Origin: Alphaproteobacteria bacterium
GTDB taxonomy: Bacteria > Pseudomonadota > Alphaproteobacteria > Sphingomonadales > Sphingomonadaceae
Assembly (NCBI GenBank): GCA_030424845.1
Contig: JAUHWC010000003.1
Coordinates: 371,416 to 435,415 of the forward strand
Direction of reading: 5' to 3'
DNA length: 64,000 nt
The translations under genes and the position numbers were made by a program. Below the pieces are notes generated by a model. That model did no database searches and was not told where the DNA came from. It saw nothing but the letters and a program-made list of their open reading frames with translations. The first letter of the stretch is position 1. Each line of letters opens with the position of its first letter. This document shows, piece by piece, positions 1 through 8,635 of this stretch.

Positions 1-931
1 GACCCTGCAACATCGGCGGCAACAGCGCCATGGAGGAGAACATCACGAAGCCCACCACCAGCAGGAACAGCACCGCCACCACAAGGTTGCGATCGGCGAA
101 CAGGGCGCGGTCGAACAATGGGTGCTTGCCGGTGATGATGTGCACCACGGCCATCCAAGCGCTGCACAGGCACACCAGCAGGTAGATCCAGCATTCCCTC
201 GATTCGAACCATTCGACGTGCGGCCCGCGGTCGAGCAGCAATTGCATGCTTGCCAGCATGACGCTGATAAGGGCGAAGCCGAGCAGGTCGAACGGGCGCT
301 TGCGCGTCTCTGTCGCCGGCATGGCTCCCAGTAGCAGGGCGAAGGCCACTGCGCCCAATGGCACGTTTATGTAGAACACGAAGCGCCAGGACCAGTATTC
401 GGTCAGGTAGCCCCCCAGCACCGGCCCGATGATCGGGCCCAGTACCACGCCCGCACCCCACAGGCCCATCATCTGGGCGTGCTTGCTGCGCGGGGTAATG
501 TCGAGCATCACTGCCTGGCCAACGGGGATGAGGAACGCGCCGGCAACGCCTTGCAGCGTACGGAACACCACCATGTCTCCCAGTCCCTGCGCCGCGCCAC
601 AGGCAACAGATGTGAGCACGAATGCCCCGATCGAGCCGAGGATCAACCGCCTCGTGCCGATCCTTGCGCCAAGCCAGCCGGTTATGGGCAGCGCCACTGC
701 GCTGGCGATGATGTAACTCGTCAGCACCCAGGTGATCGTATCGGGGGCAGCGCCAAGGCTGGTCTGCATGTGTGGAATCGCCACATTGGCGATGGTCGCG
801 TCGATCAGCTGCATCATCGATGCCAGCATCACCCCGGCAATTACCAGCGCGGGGCTGGCCACCTCGACATGCGGCTTGTCCTCCGTCTGCGGCGCAGTGC
901 CGGATGCAGCATCAGGTGCGCTCGCGACCAT
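1..931 (-). CDS. DHA2-family MFS drug efflux permease (EmrB-like), partial
   Basis: Inner-membrane proton-driven multidrug exporter of the 14-helix DHA2 group. The frame opens at an ATG at 929-931 and stays open to the window edge, so about 310 N-terminal residues are visible and the C-terminus is missing. The first helix ends in a QLIDATIANVAIP-type sequence and helix 5 carries the GPIIGPVLGG motif typical of this group. It starts 4 bases after the stop of the HlyD-type adaptor gene, the standard emrA-emrB order, so the two probably form a tripartite pump with an outer-membrane channel encoded elsewhere. The family call is firm; the substrate is unknown. Confidence 0.9.
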   Translation of the reverse strand, partial: MVASAPDAASGTAPQTEDKPHVEVASPALVIAGVMLASMMQLIDATIANVAIPHMQTSLGAAPDTITWVLTSYIIASAVALPITGWLGARIGTRRLILGSIGAFVLTSVACGAAQGLGDMVVFRTLQGVAGAFLIPVGQAVMLDITPRSKHAQMMGLWGAGVVLGPIIGPVLGGYLTEYWSWRFVFYINVPLGAVAFALLLGAMPATETRKRPFDLLGFALISVMLASMQLLLDRGPHVEWFESRECWIYLLVCLCSAWMAVVHIITGKHPLFDRALFADRNLVVAVLFLLVVGFVMFSSMALLPPMLQG

Positions 932-935
932 GAGG

Positions 936-2006
936 CTATTCGTCGTCTGCGGTGAAGACGGTAACTTCGCTCGAAAGCCCGGCGATCATTTGCCGGGGAC
1001 TGGGCTCATCCAGTTCGATCCGCACTGGAACGCGCTGGGTCACCTTGATCCAGTTGCCGGTGGCGTTCTGCGCCGGGAGGACCGAAAATTCCGAGCCCGT
1101 ACCCGCGCCGATGGAGGCGACATGGCCGCGCAGCACCAGGTCGGGATAGGCATCCAGGTGGATTTCCGCGCGCTGGCCGGGGGCCATCTTGTCGAGGTCG
1201 GTCTCCTTGAAGTTCGCCTCGATATAGGTGCTGCCGCGTGAAACCAGTGTCAGGATCGGCAGGTTTGGCAACACTTGCTGCCCCAGTTGCAGGCGGTCGG
1301 CTTCGGCAACTCGGCCAGCCGCCGGTGCGCGGATCTCGGTGCGGCGCAGGTTCAGATTGGCACTTTCCCTCTGGGCCAGGGCGGCAGCGATCCTGGGATC
1401 CTTCCCCGGCACTGCGCTGCCGCGTGCCAGGCGGGCGCGTGCTTCGGCCTGCTGTGCTTCAGCCTGGTGCAGCCGTTCTTCAGCTTGCGCCACGGCGTGT
1501 TCGGCCGCGTCATAGGCTGCCCGCGTGGTGAAGCCGCGCGCCAGCAGTTCCTCCTGTCGCCGGAATTGCGAACGGGCGAAGGCGATATCCTCGCGCGCGG
1601 CGGCAATATCGACGCCGGTCAGGCTGGCATCGCTCTGTTTGGCGGTCAGTTCCGCTTGCGCCGTGGCGATGGCGGCATAGGCGGCTTGCAGTTGCAACTG
1701 GAAAGGTTCCGGATCGATGCGGAACAGCAGGTCGCCCGCGCCAACCTCATCGTTCTCGGACACCGCCACTTCTACGATGCGGCCGCCCACTTCGGCGCTA
1801 ACGGCGACCATGTCCTGCTTGACGTAGGCATTGTCGGTGGAGACTTTGCCCTGCTGGCTCTGCCAGTAGAATAAAGCGCCGATCAGCAGGACGAGCGGTA
1901 TCGAGAGCATCAGCACGATGCGCTTGGCTTTTCCGGTCCTGCCGGCCTTGTCCTGGTCGATTGTGTGCTGGCCCGCCGTGGGCGATTGCGGATCGGCTTC
2001 CGCCAT
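936..2006 (-). CDS. HlyD/EmrA-family membrane fusion protein
   Basis: Periplasmic adaptor of a tripartite efflux pump, 356 aa. One transmembrane helix lies near residues 29-48, followed by a biotinyl/lipoyl-like segment (VGGRIVEVAVSENDEV), an alanine/glutamine-rich coiled-coil hairpin of roughly residues 110-200, the returning lipoyl half (APAAGRVAEADRLQLGQQV) and a beta-barrel domain ending in a GLSSEVTV segment. This order is typical of EmrA. The DHA2 permease follows 4 bases downstream, so the genes are co-transcribed and probably co-assemble. No regulator is adjacent in the window. Confidence 0.93.
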   Translation of the reverse strand: MAEADPQSPTAGQHTIDQDKAGRTGKAKRIVLMLSIPLVLLIGALFYWQSQQGKVSTDNAYVKQDMVAVSAEVGGRIVEVAVSENDEVGAGDLLFRIDPEPFQLQLQAAYAAIATAQAELTAKQSDASLTGVDIAAAREDIAFARSQFRRQEELLARGFTTRAAYDAAEHAVAQAEERLHQAEAQQAEARARLARGSAVPGKDPRIAAALAQRESANLNLRRTEIRAPAAGRVAEADRLQLGQQVLPNLPILTLVSRGSTYIEANFKETDLDKMAPGQRAEIHLDAYPDLVLRGHVASIGAGTGSEFSVLPAQNATGNWIKVTQRVPVRIELDEPSPRQMIAGLSSEVTVFTADDE

Positions 2007-2121
2007 GAATTTTGCGAGTCCCTGTCAGATTGCTGCTGCTGTTTAGAGAAGTTGGTTGCGATCAACAACTGGCCTGCCCGGCAGGGCTGACCTGGTGCGG
2101 ATTGTCGGGTAGGAAAGTGAC

Positions 2122-2778
2122 ATGAACGCCGGGACCCTGCACGCCGATCTCTTCTTCAGTTTCCGTTCGCCCTATTCCTATCTGGCGATTGGCCGTTACC
2201 GCCAACTGGCGGAGCGTTTCGACCTGACGATCCGGCTGCGCACGGTGATGCCGCTGGCCTTGCGTGACCCGCAGTTCTTTGCCCGGGGCAATCCGCTGAT
2301 GATGCCCTATGTCCTCGCCGATGTGCAGCGCCTGGCGCAGTATCTTGGCTTGCCATACGCTTTCCCTCGCCCTGATCCGGTGGTGCAGGACCTGGAAACG
2401 CGCGCCATCGCCGCAGATCAGCCGCATATCCGGCGCATTTCCCGGCTTGGCGAGGCGGCAGAGCGGCAAGGGGCGGGGCTGGCCTTCGCGCATGAGGCGG
2501 CCCGGCTGATCTGGGGCGGGACGCAAGGCTGGAATGAGGGCGATCATCTCGCTCAGGCCGCCAGCCGTGTCGGTCTGGACTGGCAAGCGCTTGAGGCGGA
2601 GGTTGAAACCGGTGCCGCAGGGCTTGACCGCCAGATCGAGGACAATCACGGCGCGCTGGAAGCGGCCGGCCACTGGGGTGTGCCGACGCTGGTGTTCGAC
2701 GGGGAACCCTTCTTCGGGCAGGATCGTATCGAACTGGCGCTTTGGCGCATGAAACAGGCCGGATTGCAGGAACGATGA
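2122..2778 (+). CDS. 2-hydroxychromene-2-carboxylate isomerase / DsbA-family protein
   Basis: Thioredoxin-fold protein of 218 aa related to the kappa-class GST-like HCCA isomerases. The N-terminus has the family pattern FFSFRSPYSYLA, where a serine takes the place of the DsbA active-site cysteine, so the protein is not a thiol oxidase. The cis-proline region appears as GHWGVPTLVFDGEPFFGQDR near the C-terminus, also typical. Family members isomerise an intermediate of naphthalene breakdown, but many homologues have other, unknown substrates and no aromatic-ring genes lie nearby. The stop overlaps the ATG of the downstream hydrolase, so the two are translationally coupled. Confidence 0.85.
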   Translation: MNAGTLHADLFFSFRSPYSYLAIGRYRQLAERFDLTIRLRTVMPLALRDPQFFARGNPLMMPYVLADVQRLAQYLGLPYAFPRPDPVVQDLETRAIAADQPHIRRISRLGEAAERQGAGLAFAHEAARLIWGGTQGWNEGDHLAQAASRVGLDWQALEAEVETGAAGLDRQIEDNHGALEAAGHWGVPTLVFDGEPFFGQDRIELALWRMKQAGLQER

Positions 2779-3527
2779 CCATGGACATGATCGAGAGCTT
2801 CGATGGCGCAGGGCTTGCCGCCCATCGCATGGGGCAGGGCAGGCCCGTGCTGCTGCTGCATGGCCTGTTTTCCAGCGCGGCGATGAACTGGATCGATTTC
2901 GGTCATGCGCGGACGCTGGCCGATGCCGGATATGAGGCGATCATGCCGGACCTGCGCGCGCATGGCAGCAGCGCGGCACCGCATGATCCGGCCGCCTATC
3001 CGCCCGACGTGCTGGTGCGCGATGCCCGCGCGGTGGTGGAGCACTTCGCGCTGGAGCCGAGAGGCTATGACCTCGTCGGTTTCTCGCTGGGTGCGCGAAC
3101 GGCAGCCAATGCCGTGCTGGCGGGGTTGCAGCCGCGAAGGCTGGCGCTGTGCGGGATGGGCTTCCAGGGCCTTTACGGCTGGGCGCGGCGCAGCACCTTC
3201 TTCATCGACGCGATCGACCGCTTCGACGAGGTGAAGCAGGGCGATCCGGCCTTTTTCGCGGTCGCCTTCATGCGCAAGATGGAGGTGGACCGTGTGGCGG
3301 CCCGGCTGCTGTTGCAGGCGGTGGAGGACATTGCCGGCGGGGACCTGTGCGGCATCACCATGCCCACAGGGGTGATCTGCGGAGACGAGGATCGCGACAA
3401 CGGTTCTCCGCAAGAGCTTGCCGATGCCTTGCCCGATGGCCGCCACATCGAGATTCCCGGCACCCACATGTCCTGCGTCACCAAGCCCGATCTGGGACAG
3501 GCCATCGCAAGTTTCCTGTCGGCCTGA
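2775..3527 (+). CDS. Alpha/beta-fold hydrolase
   Basis: Cytoplasmic alpha/beta hydrolase of 250 aa. It shows the oxyanion strand LLLHGLFSS, the nucleophile elbow GFSLGAR (catalytic serine), a late aspartate region (VICGDEDRDNG) and a C-terminal histidine (GTHMSCV), giving a complete Ser-Asp-His triad. I chose the ATG at 2775 because it overlaps the stop of the upstream isomerase gene; an in-frame TTG at 2742 would add 11 unconvincing residues. It forms a two-gene unit with the isomerase. The substrate cannot be inferred. Confidence 0.9.
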   Translation: MTMDMIESFDGAGLAAHRMGQGRPVLLLHGLFSSAAMNWIDFGHARTLADAGYEAIMPDLRAHGSSAAPHDPAAYPPDVLVRDARAVVEHFALEPRGYDLVGFSLGARTAANAVLAGLQPRRLALCGMGFQGLYGWARRSTFFIDAIDRFDEVKQGDPAFFAVAFMRKMEVDRVAARLLLQAVEDIAGGDLCGITMPTGVICGDEDRDNGSPQELADALPDGRHIEIPGTHMSCVTKPDLGQAIASFLSA

Positions 3528-3619
3528 CATGCCATTCGTCGAGGCGGATTATGTACATCGTCCCCGTCGTGTTACAATCCCGCACAACTGGGACGAGGCA
3601 TCGACGGGAGGAATGGATC

Positions 3620-4618
3620 GTGCGGATCGCGACCATGTTTGCAGCAGCGGCCCTTTGCACAGGCTGTTCGGCAACGGATGACGGCATTGCGGGCGGACCG
3701 GAGGCAGGGGTTTCAGGCACCCTGTTCGTGGCCAACAAGCGCGGGGCCAGCCTCTCGCGGGTGGATCTTGCCACGGGCGAGGAGACGCACCGTGCACAAA
3801 CCTGCGAGAACCCCCACGAGCTGACGGTTTCACCTGACGAGGCGCTGGTCCTTGTCGCCTGCTACTCCGGGACCAGCGTGCAGGCTTTCCGCACCGGTGA
3901 CCTGCAACATGCCAACACGCTGGGGCTGGGTGACAACGCCCGGGTGCACAGCGCCATGTGGCTGGATGACGGGCGGATCATTGCCGGGGCCGAGGGCCGC
4001 GGCTCGCTGATGGAAATCGTGCCGGCCTCCGATGACGGCTTTGCCATGACCGAGATCGGCGGCGGCGGGGACGGTCCACACATGGTGGCAGTCAATGGAG
4101 CCCGGGATATGGCATGGGGCACGATCATTCCCAGCGGTACCGTGATCCGCTATGACCTTGAAAACGATAGCGAAGCGGTGCGCCGCGTCGTCGGCAACGA
4201 GATCGAGGCGCTGGCGCTGTCACCTGACGGCAAGACGGTGTGGGTCGGCTCCAACAGCGATGCCATGGTCTACCGCCTTGACGCGCAAACGCTGGAAACC
4301 GTGGCGCAAATCCCCGTCGGCCCGGTCCCGATCCGCATCGCGGCCCATCCGTCGGGCGAGTTTGTCGCCACATCCAATTTCGGCACCGGCGACATCAGCG
4401 TGATCGACACGTCCAGCAACGAAGTTGTCCGCACCATTGCGGTATCCGGTTCGCAGGATGCAGTGCAGGTCACGCTGGTGTTCAGCGAGGACGGCTCGCG
4501 CCTCTATGCTGCCGAGACGGCCAGGGACACGATTGCCGAAGTCGACTTTGCCAGCGGCGAGGTGCTGCGGCGCCTGCCGATAGGGCCGGGCGGAGACGGG
4601 CTGGCGGTGATCGACTGA
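3620..4618 (+). CDS. Secreted YncE/SMP-30-like beta-propeller protein
   Basis: Exported beta-propeller protein of about 332 aa. The chosen GTG at 3620 follows a good ribosome-binding site (gggagg) and gives a short hydrophobic signal ending in ALCTGCSA, which may be a lipoprotein cleavage site, though the residues before the cysteine do not fit a canonical lipobox. The mature part has repeated blades of the YVTN type, for example LFVANKRGASLSRVDLATG, VWVGSNSDAMVYRLDAQT, VATSNFGTGDISVIDTSSN and LYAAETARDTIAEVDF. An upstream in-frame ATG at 3551 would spoil the signal peptide. The ligand or enzymatic role is not evident. Confidence 0.8.
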   Translation: MRIATMFAAAALCTGCSATDDGIAGGPEAGVSGTLFVANKRGASLSRVDLATGEETHRAQTCENPHELTVSPDEALVLVACYSGTSVQAFRTGDLQHANTLGLGDNARVHSAMWLDDGRIIAGAEGRGSLMEIVPASDDGFAMTEIGGGGDGPHMVAVNGARDMAWGTIIPSGTVIRYDLENDSEAVRRVVGNEIEALALSPDGKTVWVGSNSDAMVYRLDAQTLETVAQIPVGPVPIRIAAHPSGEFVATSNFGTGDISVIDTSSNEVVRTIAVSGSQDAVQVTLVFSEDGSRLYAAETARDTIAEVDFASGEVLRRLPIGPGGDGLAVID

Positions 4619-4643
4619 GCAACCGGCCGGCTGGACAAAAAGA

Positions 4644-4672
4644 AGGGCGCCGACCCTTGCAGGTGGCGCCCT
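4644..4672 (-). terminator. Rho-independent terminator of rpsF-rpsR-rplI
   Basis: An 8-bp perfect GC-rich stem (agggcgcc / ggcgccct) with a 13-base loop. On the minus strand it is followed by ttctttttgtc, a T-rich tail, directly downstream of the rplI stop. The plus-strand gene ending at 4618 may share the hairpin, but its tail on that side (ctctta) is weaker. Confidence 0.8.
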
Positions 4673-4701
4673 CTCTTATCCGGTAGCCGGAAAAGTCAGC
4701 C

Positions 4702-5349
4702 TCAGGCTTCCTCTTCGCCAGCTTCGTCTTCAGCCGGTGCTTCTTCAGCAGCAGCTTCTTCGGCGTCTTCTGCCGGGGGCAGTTCGCCCAGTTCGCGGTC
4801 GGGATCGAGCTCATGCTGGAAGCCGGCTTCGGCTTCTGCCGCAGCTTCCTCTTCCGTCATCTGCGCGATCACGTCCACACCCTGGCTCTGCAGTTCGGCT
4901 TCGTCGTCCGAACGGGCCACATTGGCCTTCACGGTGACGTGCACTTCGGGGTGCAGGGCAACGGTCACGTCGAACATGCCGATGGTCTTGATGGGCGCGC
5001 CCATGATGACCTGCTTCTTGTCGATGTCGTGGCCCTTTTCAGCGAGGGCGGCAGCGACATCGCGAACGTTGACCGAGCCATACAGCTGGCCGGTGTTGGA
5101 AGCGGCGCGGATCAGCACGATCTCTTCACCGGCAACCTTGCCGCCCTGAGCTTCTGCAGCGGTACGCTTCTCGGCGTTTTCCTTTTCGAGGCGCTCGCGG
5201 TTGGCTTCGAAGACAGCCTTGTTCGCCTCATTGGCGCGCAGGGCCTTCTTCTGCGGAAGCAGGTAGTTGCGGGCATAGCCGTCGCGTACGGAAACCACGT
5301 CACCGATGGTGCCGAGCTTTTCAACGCGTTCGAGGAGAATGATATCCAT
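4702..5349 (-). CDS. rplI: 50S ribosomal protein L9
   Basis: Ribosomal protein bL9, 215 aa. The N-terminal domain has the signature GDVVSVRDGYARNYLLPQK (residues about 17-35), followed by the long connecting helix and the C-terminal rRNA-binding domain up to about residue 150. Beyond this lies an unusual tail of roughly 55-60 residues made almost entirely of Glu, Ala, Asp and Pro; L9 is usually about 150 aa. The gene is last in rpsF-rpsR-rplI, 14 bases after rpsR, and is followed by a terminator. The identification is certain; the role of the tail is unknown. Confidence 0.97.
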   Translation of the reverse strand: MDIILLERVEKLGTIGDVVSVRDGYARNYLLPQKKALRANEANKAVFEANRERLEKENAEKRTAAEAQGGKVAGEEIVLIRAASNTGQLYGSVNVRDVAAALAEKGHDIDKKQVIMGAPIKTIGMFDVTVALHPEVHVTVKANVARSDDEAELQSQGVDVIAQMTEEEAAAEAEAGFQHELDPDRELGELPPAEDAEEAAAEEAPAEDEAGEEEA

Positions 5350-5363
5350 GTGTCTTACTCCCC

Positions 5364-5588
5364 TTACTTCACGATGTAGGGCAGCAGGCCCAGGTGGCGG
5401 GCACGCTTGATGGCCTTGGCCAGTTCACGCTGCTTCTTGGCGGAAACGGCGGTGATACGGCTCGGCACGATCTTGCCGCGTTCGGACATGAAGCCCTGCA
5501 GCAGGCGCGTGTCCTTGTAATCGATCCTCGGGGCGTCCTTGGCCACGAACGGGCAGGACTTGCGGCGGCGGAAAAACGGACGGGCCAT
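5364..5588 (-). CDS. rpsR: 30S ribosomal protein S18
   Basis: Ribosomal protein bS18, 74 aa, normal length. It has the C-terminal core [20 protein letters not shown] followed by the basic helix [19 protein letters not shown] and the N-terminal CPF segment. S18 binds S6 as a heterodimer on the platform of the small subunit, and the gene starts exactly where the S6 gene stops (position 5588), consistent with coupled translation. Second gene of the rpsF-rpsR-rplI operon. Confidence 0.98.
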   Translation of the reverse strand: MARPFFRRRKSCPFVAKDAPRIDYKDTRLLQGFMSERGKIVPSRITAVSAKKQRELAKAIKRARHLGLLPYIVK

Positions 5589-5953
5589 CAGTTGCGCTCC
5601 TCACGGTCGGTGCGACGCTTGCGGTCACGATCGTTCTTGCGCATCATCACGGAGGGGCCTTCCTCGTGCTCTTCCACGGCGATGGTCAGCCAACGGATGA
5701 TGTCTTCGTTGATCTTGTTCTGGCGCTCAAGCTCGGCCACCAGCGTACCCGGTCCGTCGATGTTCAACATCACGAAATGGGCCTTGCGGTTACGGTCGAT
5801 CTTGTATGCGAGGGACTTGAGGCCCCAGGTTTCGGTCTTGACGACCTTGCCGCCATTGTTTTCGACGATTTCCGTCGTGGCAGCTGCAAGCGCATCAACC
5901 TGGGCCTGGCTCAGGTCCTGACGCGCGAGCAACACGTGCTCGTAAAGAGCCAT
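5588..5953 (-). CDS. rpsF: 30S ribosomal protein S6
   Basis: Ribosomal protein bS6, 121 aa. It opens with the typical [20 protein letters not shown] and contains the [20 protein letters not shown] core that contacts S18. First gene of the rpsF-rpsR-rplI operon. The roughly 200-base leader between this start and the divergent gene at 6155 contains a small hairpin (ctgcc-ttcaa-ggcag on the minus strand, about 6040-6060). In many bacteria such leaders bind the S6:S18 dimer for autoregulation, but I cannot show the conserved motif here. Confidence 0.98.
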   Translation of the reverse strand: MALYEHVLLARQDLSQAQVDALAAATTEIVENNGGKVVKTETWGLKSLAYKIDRNRKAHFVMLNIDGPGTLVAELERQNKINEDIIRWLTIAVEEHEEGPSVMMRKNDRDRKRRTDREERN

Positions 5954-6154
5954 GTCACGCTTCCTTTCACTCCATGCCGATCGCTGACATTGGCACGGCG
6001 AATTCCGCGCGCGTCCCTCCGGCTTTCTTCAAGAACTGCCTTGAAGGCAGGTTTCCACAGGGGCCGTCGCCCCCGCGGAAGAGGCGCACATAGACGAATT
6101 GCCCCGGAATGCAAGCGCCGCTAACACCGAAGGCAACGAGAGAGGAATTCATAC

Positions 6155-6664
6155 ATGAAGCGTGCCATTACTACCGCACTGGCCGGACTGGCTTTTTCCG
6201 CAGGTGCACCCGCCGCAGCGCAGGAGGCTCCGCCCGAGCCGGGACTGGAGTTGCTGTACCGTTCGGTTGTCTCGCTGGGCGAAGCGATTGACGTTGGCAA
6301 GACGGCCCGCGGCCATCGCCGCATCATCCCGATCACAGGCGGCACCTTCGAAGGGCCCGACATGCGCGGCGAGATCCTGCCCATGGGGTGGGACTGGCAG
6401 CTGGACGTGGAAGGCGGCTGCACCCAGATCATCGCCGATTACTTCCTGCGGACCGATGATGGCGTGGTCATCAACGTCGTCAATTCGGGGGCCCTGTGCC
6501 GCCCTGACGAGGACGGCCCGCGCCCGGTCCGCACCAGCCCCGTGTTCGAGGCGCCGCTCGGCAAGTACCAACACCTCAGCGAAGGGGCATTTGTCGGCAC
6601 GCTGGGGTTCGATCCCACGGTGGAACATCCGCATGTCGTGATCACCATTTACCGGGCAAATTGA
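6155..6664 (+). CDS. Secreted DUF3237 (UPF0311) protein
   Basis: A 169-aa protein with a cleavable signal peptide (residues 1-22, ending GAPAAAQ). The mature part carries the hallmark DUF3237 pattern: vGktarGhRRIIPITGGTFEGP, then RGEILPMGWDWQLD and a late DDGVVINVVNSG strand. This family forms a small beta-barrel of unknown biochemical role, sometimes called a lipocalin-like fold. Two cysteines in the mature part could form a disulphide. It is divergent from rpsF and stands alone. The family call is firm, the function unknown. Confidence 0.85.
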   Translation: MKRAITTALAGLAFSAGAPAAAQEAPPEPGLELLYRSVVSLGEAIDVGKTARGHRRIIPITGGTFEGPDMRGEILPMGWDWQLDVEGGCTQIIADYFLRTDDGVVINVVNSGALCRPDEDGPRPVRTSPVFEAPLGKYQHLSEGAFVGTLGFDPTVEHPHVVITIYRAN

Positions 6665-6741
6665 TGCCCCGCGCCTTGCGCGCGCCAGCCGCAAGGGGCA
6701 AAGCCCATGCCCGGATCACAAGCTGAAACGAAGGACGGCCC

Positions 6742-7701
6742 ATGCCCGGTGGCCTTGTCGCCCTGCTAGACGACGTATCGATCATCGCCCGCACGGCTGC
6801 GGCCAGCGTGGATGACATTGCCGCTGCCGCGGGACGTGCAAGCTCGAAGACAGCCGGCGTGGTGATCGATGATGCGGCGGTTACGCCCAGCTATGTCACC
6901 GGCCTTTCGCCCGCGCGCGAGCTGCCGATCATCTGGAACATCACCAAGGGCAGCCTGATCAACAAGCTGGTGTTCCTGCTGCCCGGTGCCTTGCTGCTCA
7001 GCGAATTCCTGCCCGGCGCGATCATCTTCTTGCTGATGCTGGGCGGGGCATACCTGTCCTATGAAGGCGCGGAAAAGGTGCTGGAAAAGCTCGGTGGCGA
7101 AAAGCACGGCAAGACGGTGGATGACGTGATCGAGGACCCGGCGGCCTTCGAGAAGCAGCGTGTTGCCGGCGCGATCCGGACCGACCTGATCCTGTCAGCG
7201 GAAATCATGGCGATCACGTTGAACGAAGTCGCCGCGGAAGACCTGCTGACGCGCGCAGGTGTACTGGCGCTGGTGGGTGTCGGCGTGACGCTGGCGGTTT
7301 ACGGCACCGTGGCGCTGATCGTGAAGATGGACGATGTCGGCCTGCACCTCGTGAAGGAAGGCATCACGGCAGCGGGGCGCAAGCTCGGCGACGTGCTCGT
7401 CCATGCCATGCCCAAGCTGCTGTTGGCGCTGTCATTCATCGGCACCATCGCCATGCTGTGGGTCGGCGGCGGCATCATCCTGCACGGACTGGAAGAGATC
7501 GGGCTGGGCGCTCCTGCGTATCTTGCCCATGACGCGCAGCACTGGGTGGAACATGCCACCGGATCACTGGGAGGGGTGCTGGGCTGGCTCACATACGCGG
7601 CACTGTCCGCCATTGCAGGGCTGCTGCTGGGTGCAGTGCTGGCCTTCCTGCTGCACAAGGTGCTGGGTATCGGCAGCACGCATGGCGCCGAGGCGCACTG
7701 A
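6742..7701 (+). CDS. DUF808 family inner-membrane protein (YedI-like)
   Basis: Integral membrane protein of 319 aa. The N-terminus reads GGLVALLDDVSIIARTAAASVDD, the diagnostic start of the DUF808/YedI family, followed by VTPSYVTGLSPARELPI and hydrophobic segments around residues 75-110, 165-195, 215-250 and 280-310. The central EDPAAFEKQRVAGAIRTDLILSAEIM stretch is also conserved in the family. No function has been established for these proteins. It is convergent with the gene ending at 7740. Confidence 0.9.
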   Translation: MPGGLVALLDDVSIIARTAAASVDDIAAAAGRASSKTAGVVIDDAAVTPSYVTGLSPARELPIIWNITKGSLINKLVFLLPGALLLSEFLPGAIIFLLMLGGAYLSYEGAEKVLEKLGGEKHGKTVDDVIEDPAAFEKQRVAGAIRTDLILSAEIMAITLNEVAAEDLLTRAGVLALVGVGVTLAVYGTVALIVKMDDVGLHLVKEGITAAGRKLGDVLVHAMPKLLLALSFIGTIAMLWVGGGIILHGLEEIGLGAPAYLAHDAQHWVEHATGSLGGVLGWLTYAALSAIAGLLLGAVLAFLLHKVLGIGSTHGAEAH

Positions 7702-7715
7702 CCGCGCCTCGCGGT
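7701..7715. terminator. Short hairpin between convergent genes
   Basis: A perfect 6-bp stem accgcg/cgcggt with a 3-base loop begins at the last base of the DUF808 stop and lies before the stop of the convergent gene ending at 7740. There is no clear T-tract, so it is only a possible bidirectional terminator. Confidence 0.35.
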
Positions 7716-7739
7716 TCTGCGTCGCCCGGCGATGCCTGG

Positions 7740-8219
7740 CTACATCCTGCGCGCCTGCATGTAGGCCGGGATATCCTTTTCCGGAGCCGGCTCGGGCTCG
7801 GGTTCACGCTCGGGATCGGGCATGGCTTGCGGGATTGGCGCGGGTGACGGTTCGGCAGCAGGGGCGGCAGCGTCATCAGCGCTCTTCTTCCGGGCCTTTT
7901 CCTGCGCAAGGATCTGGGCTTCCAGCGCATCGCGACGCATCCGGCGTTCTTCGGCAATCCAGGTGTCGACATCGGCCCAGCAGCGCCCGTCGCTGCATTC
8001 CACGCGTTCATCCGGGTGGACCACGAACCAAGGATCCTCGGCAGCGGCGCGCGGATCGATCGTCAGCGGTGTGAGTTCGCGCTCCTGGCTGATCTGCCAG
8101 CCGACGATGGTGGTCCTGACCAGGTCGACCTGGTTGTCATCGAAATAGGCATGGACAAGATATGTCCCGCGTTCCGCCGGGATCATCCCCACGCCGACCG
8201 GACGGTAGTTTTTCACCAT
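7740..8219 (-). CDS. Hypothetical protein with proline/glutamate-rich tail
   Basis: I do not recognise this 159-aa protein. It has no signal peptide. Residues 1-80 look folded (start MVKNYRPVGVGMIPAERGTYLVHAYFDDNQVDLVRTT, here described only by composition: mixed beta strands) and contain a CSDGRC cysteine pair at about residues 75-80. A basic/alanine helix follows (residues 85-115), then a low-complexity tail rich in Pro, Glu and Ala ending in YMQARRM. Base composition matches the neighbours. The upstream region to 8342 contains no other gene. Confidence 0.6.
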   Translation of the reverse strand: MVKNYRPVGVGMIPAERGTYLVHAYFDDNQVDLVRTTIVGWQISQERELTPLTIDPRAAAEDPWFVVHPDERVECSDGRCWADVDTWIAEERRMRRDALEAQILAQEKARKKSADDAAAPAAEPSPAPIPQAMPDPEREPEPEPAPEKDIPAYMQARRM

Positions 8220-8341
8220 AGCTCGCGCACCCCTGTTCTTTTCTCGCGCACCCCAGACTTGATGGTGGCGAAGCTAGGAATCGGGGCTGAAGGAGCGGCG
8301 AAAGAGTGTCGTTAACGCCAAATTGAGGATGATCCGGCGGT

Positions 8342-8635
8342 TCAGGTCAGGTCCTGCCCGCAATATCCGCATTCCTTGCCCGAGCGTTCGGGGGCAATCC
8401 CTATTCCTCGTCCGTTGGAGGAAGTCTCCGGCATGTTCACCGCCGTTCCGCAATTGGGGCATTGCGGGAATTTCAGGGACACAAGCCCGAATACGAAGAA
8501 GCCCAGTGTTCCGCCGATCACGAGGGGCAGATAGGCATCGCCTTTCCAATGCGTCATGAGGCCACCGCCCAGTGCCGTCAGCAGGCTGCCGGCGAAAAGG
8601 ACAACCATGGCCCAAGCCCTGGTATAAGTGCTCAC
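8342..8635 (-). CDS. Small membrane protein with C-terminal zinc ribbon
   Basis: A 97-aa protein with two hydrophobic segments (about residues 8-27 and 34-54) and a C-terminal pair of knuckles, CPNC (about residue 59) and CGYC (about residue 89), consistent with a cytoplasmic zinc ribbon. The GTG start overlaps the stop of the Mur-ligase gene by four bases (GTGA), indicating coupled translation. Its function is unknown; the linkage suggests, but does not show, a connection with cell-wall recycling. Confidence 0.7.
   Translation of the reverse strand: MSTYTRAWAMVVLFAGSLLTALGGGLMTHWKGDAYLPLVIGGTLGFFVFGLVSLKFPQCPNCGTAVNMPETSSNGRGIGIAPERSGKECGYCGQDLT

Noticed and set aside
195..225. A tRNA-like gattcgaacc stretch
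   Set aside because: No cloverleaf can be drawn and it lies inside the MFS coding sequence.
3551..3619. ATG at 3551 as start of the beta-propeller gene
   Set aside because: It adds 23 residues ending in an Arg/Glu-rich stretch before the hydrophobic signal and has no good ribosome-binding site, while GTG 3620 has one.
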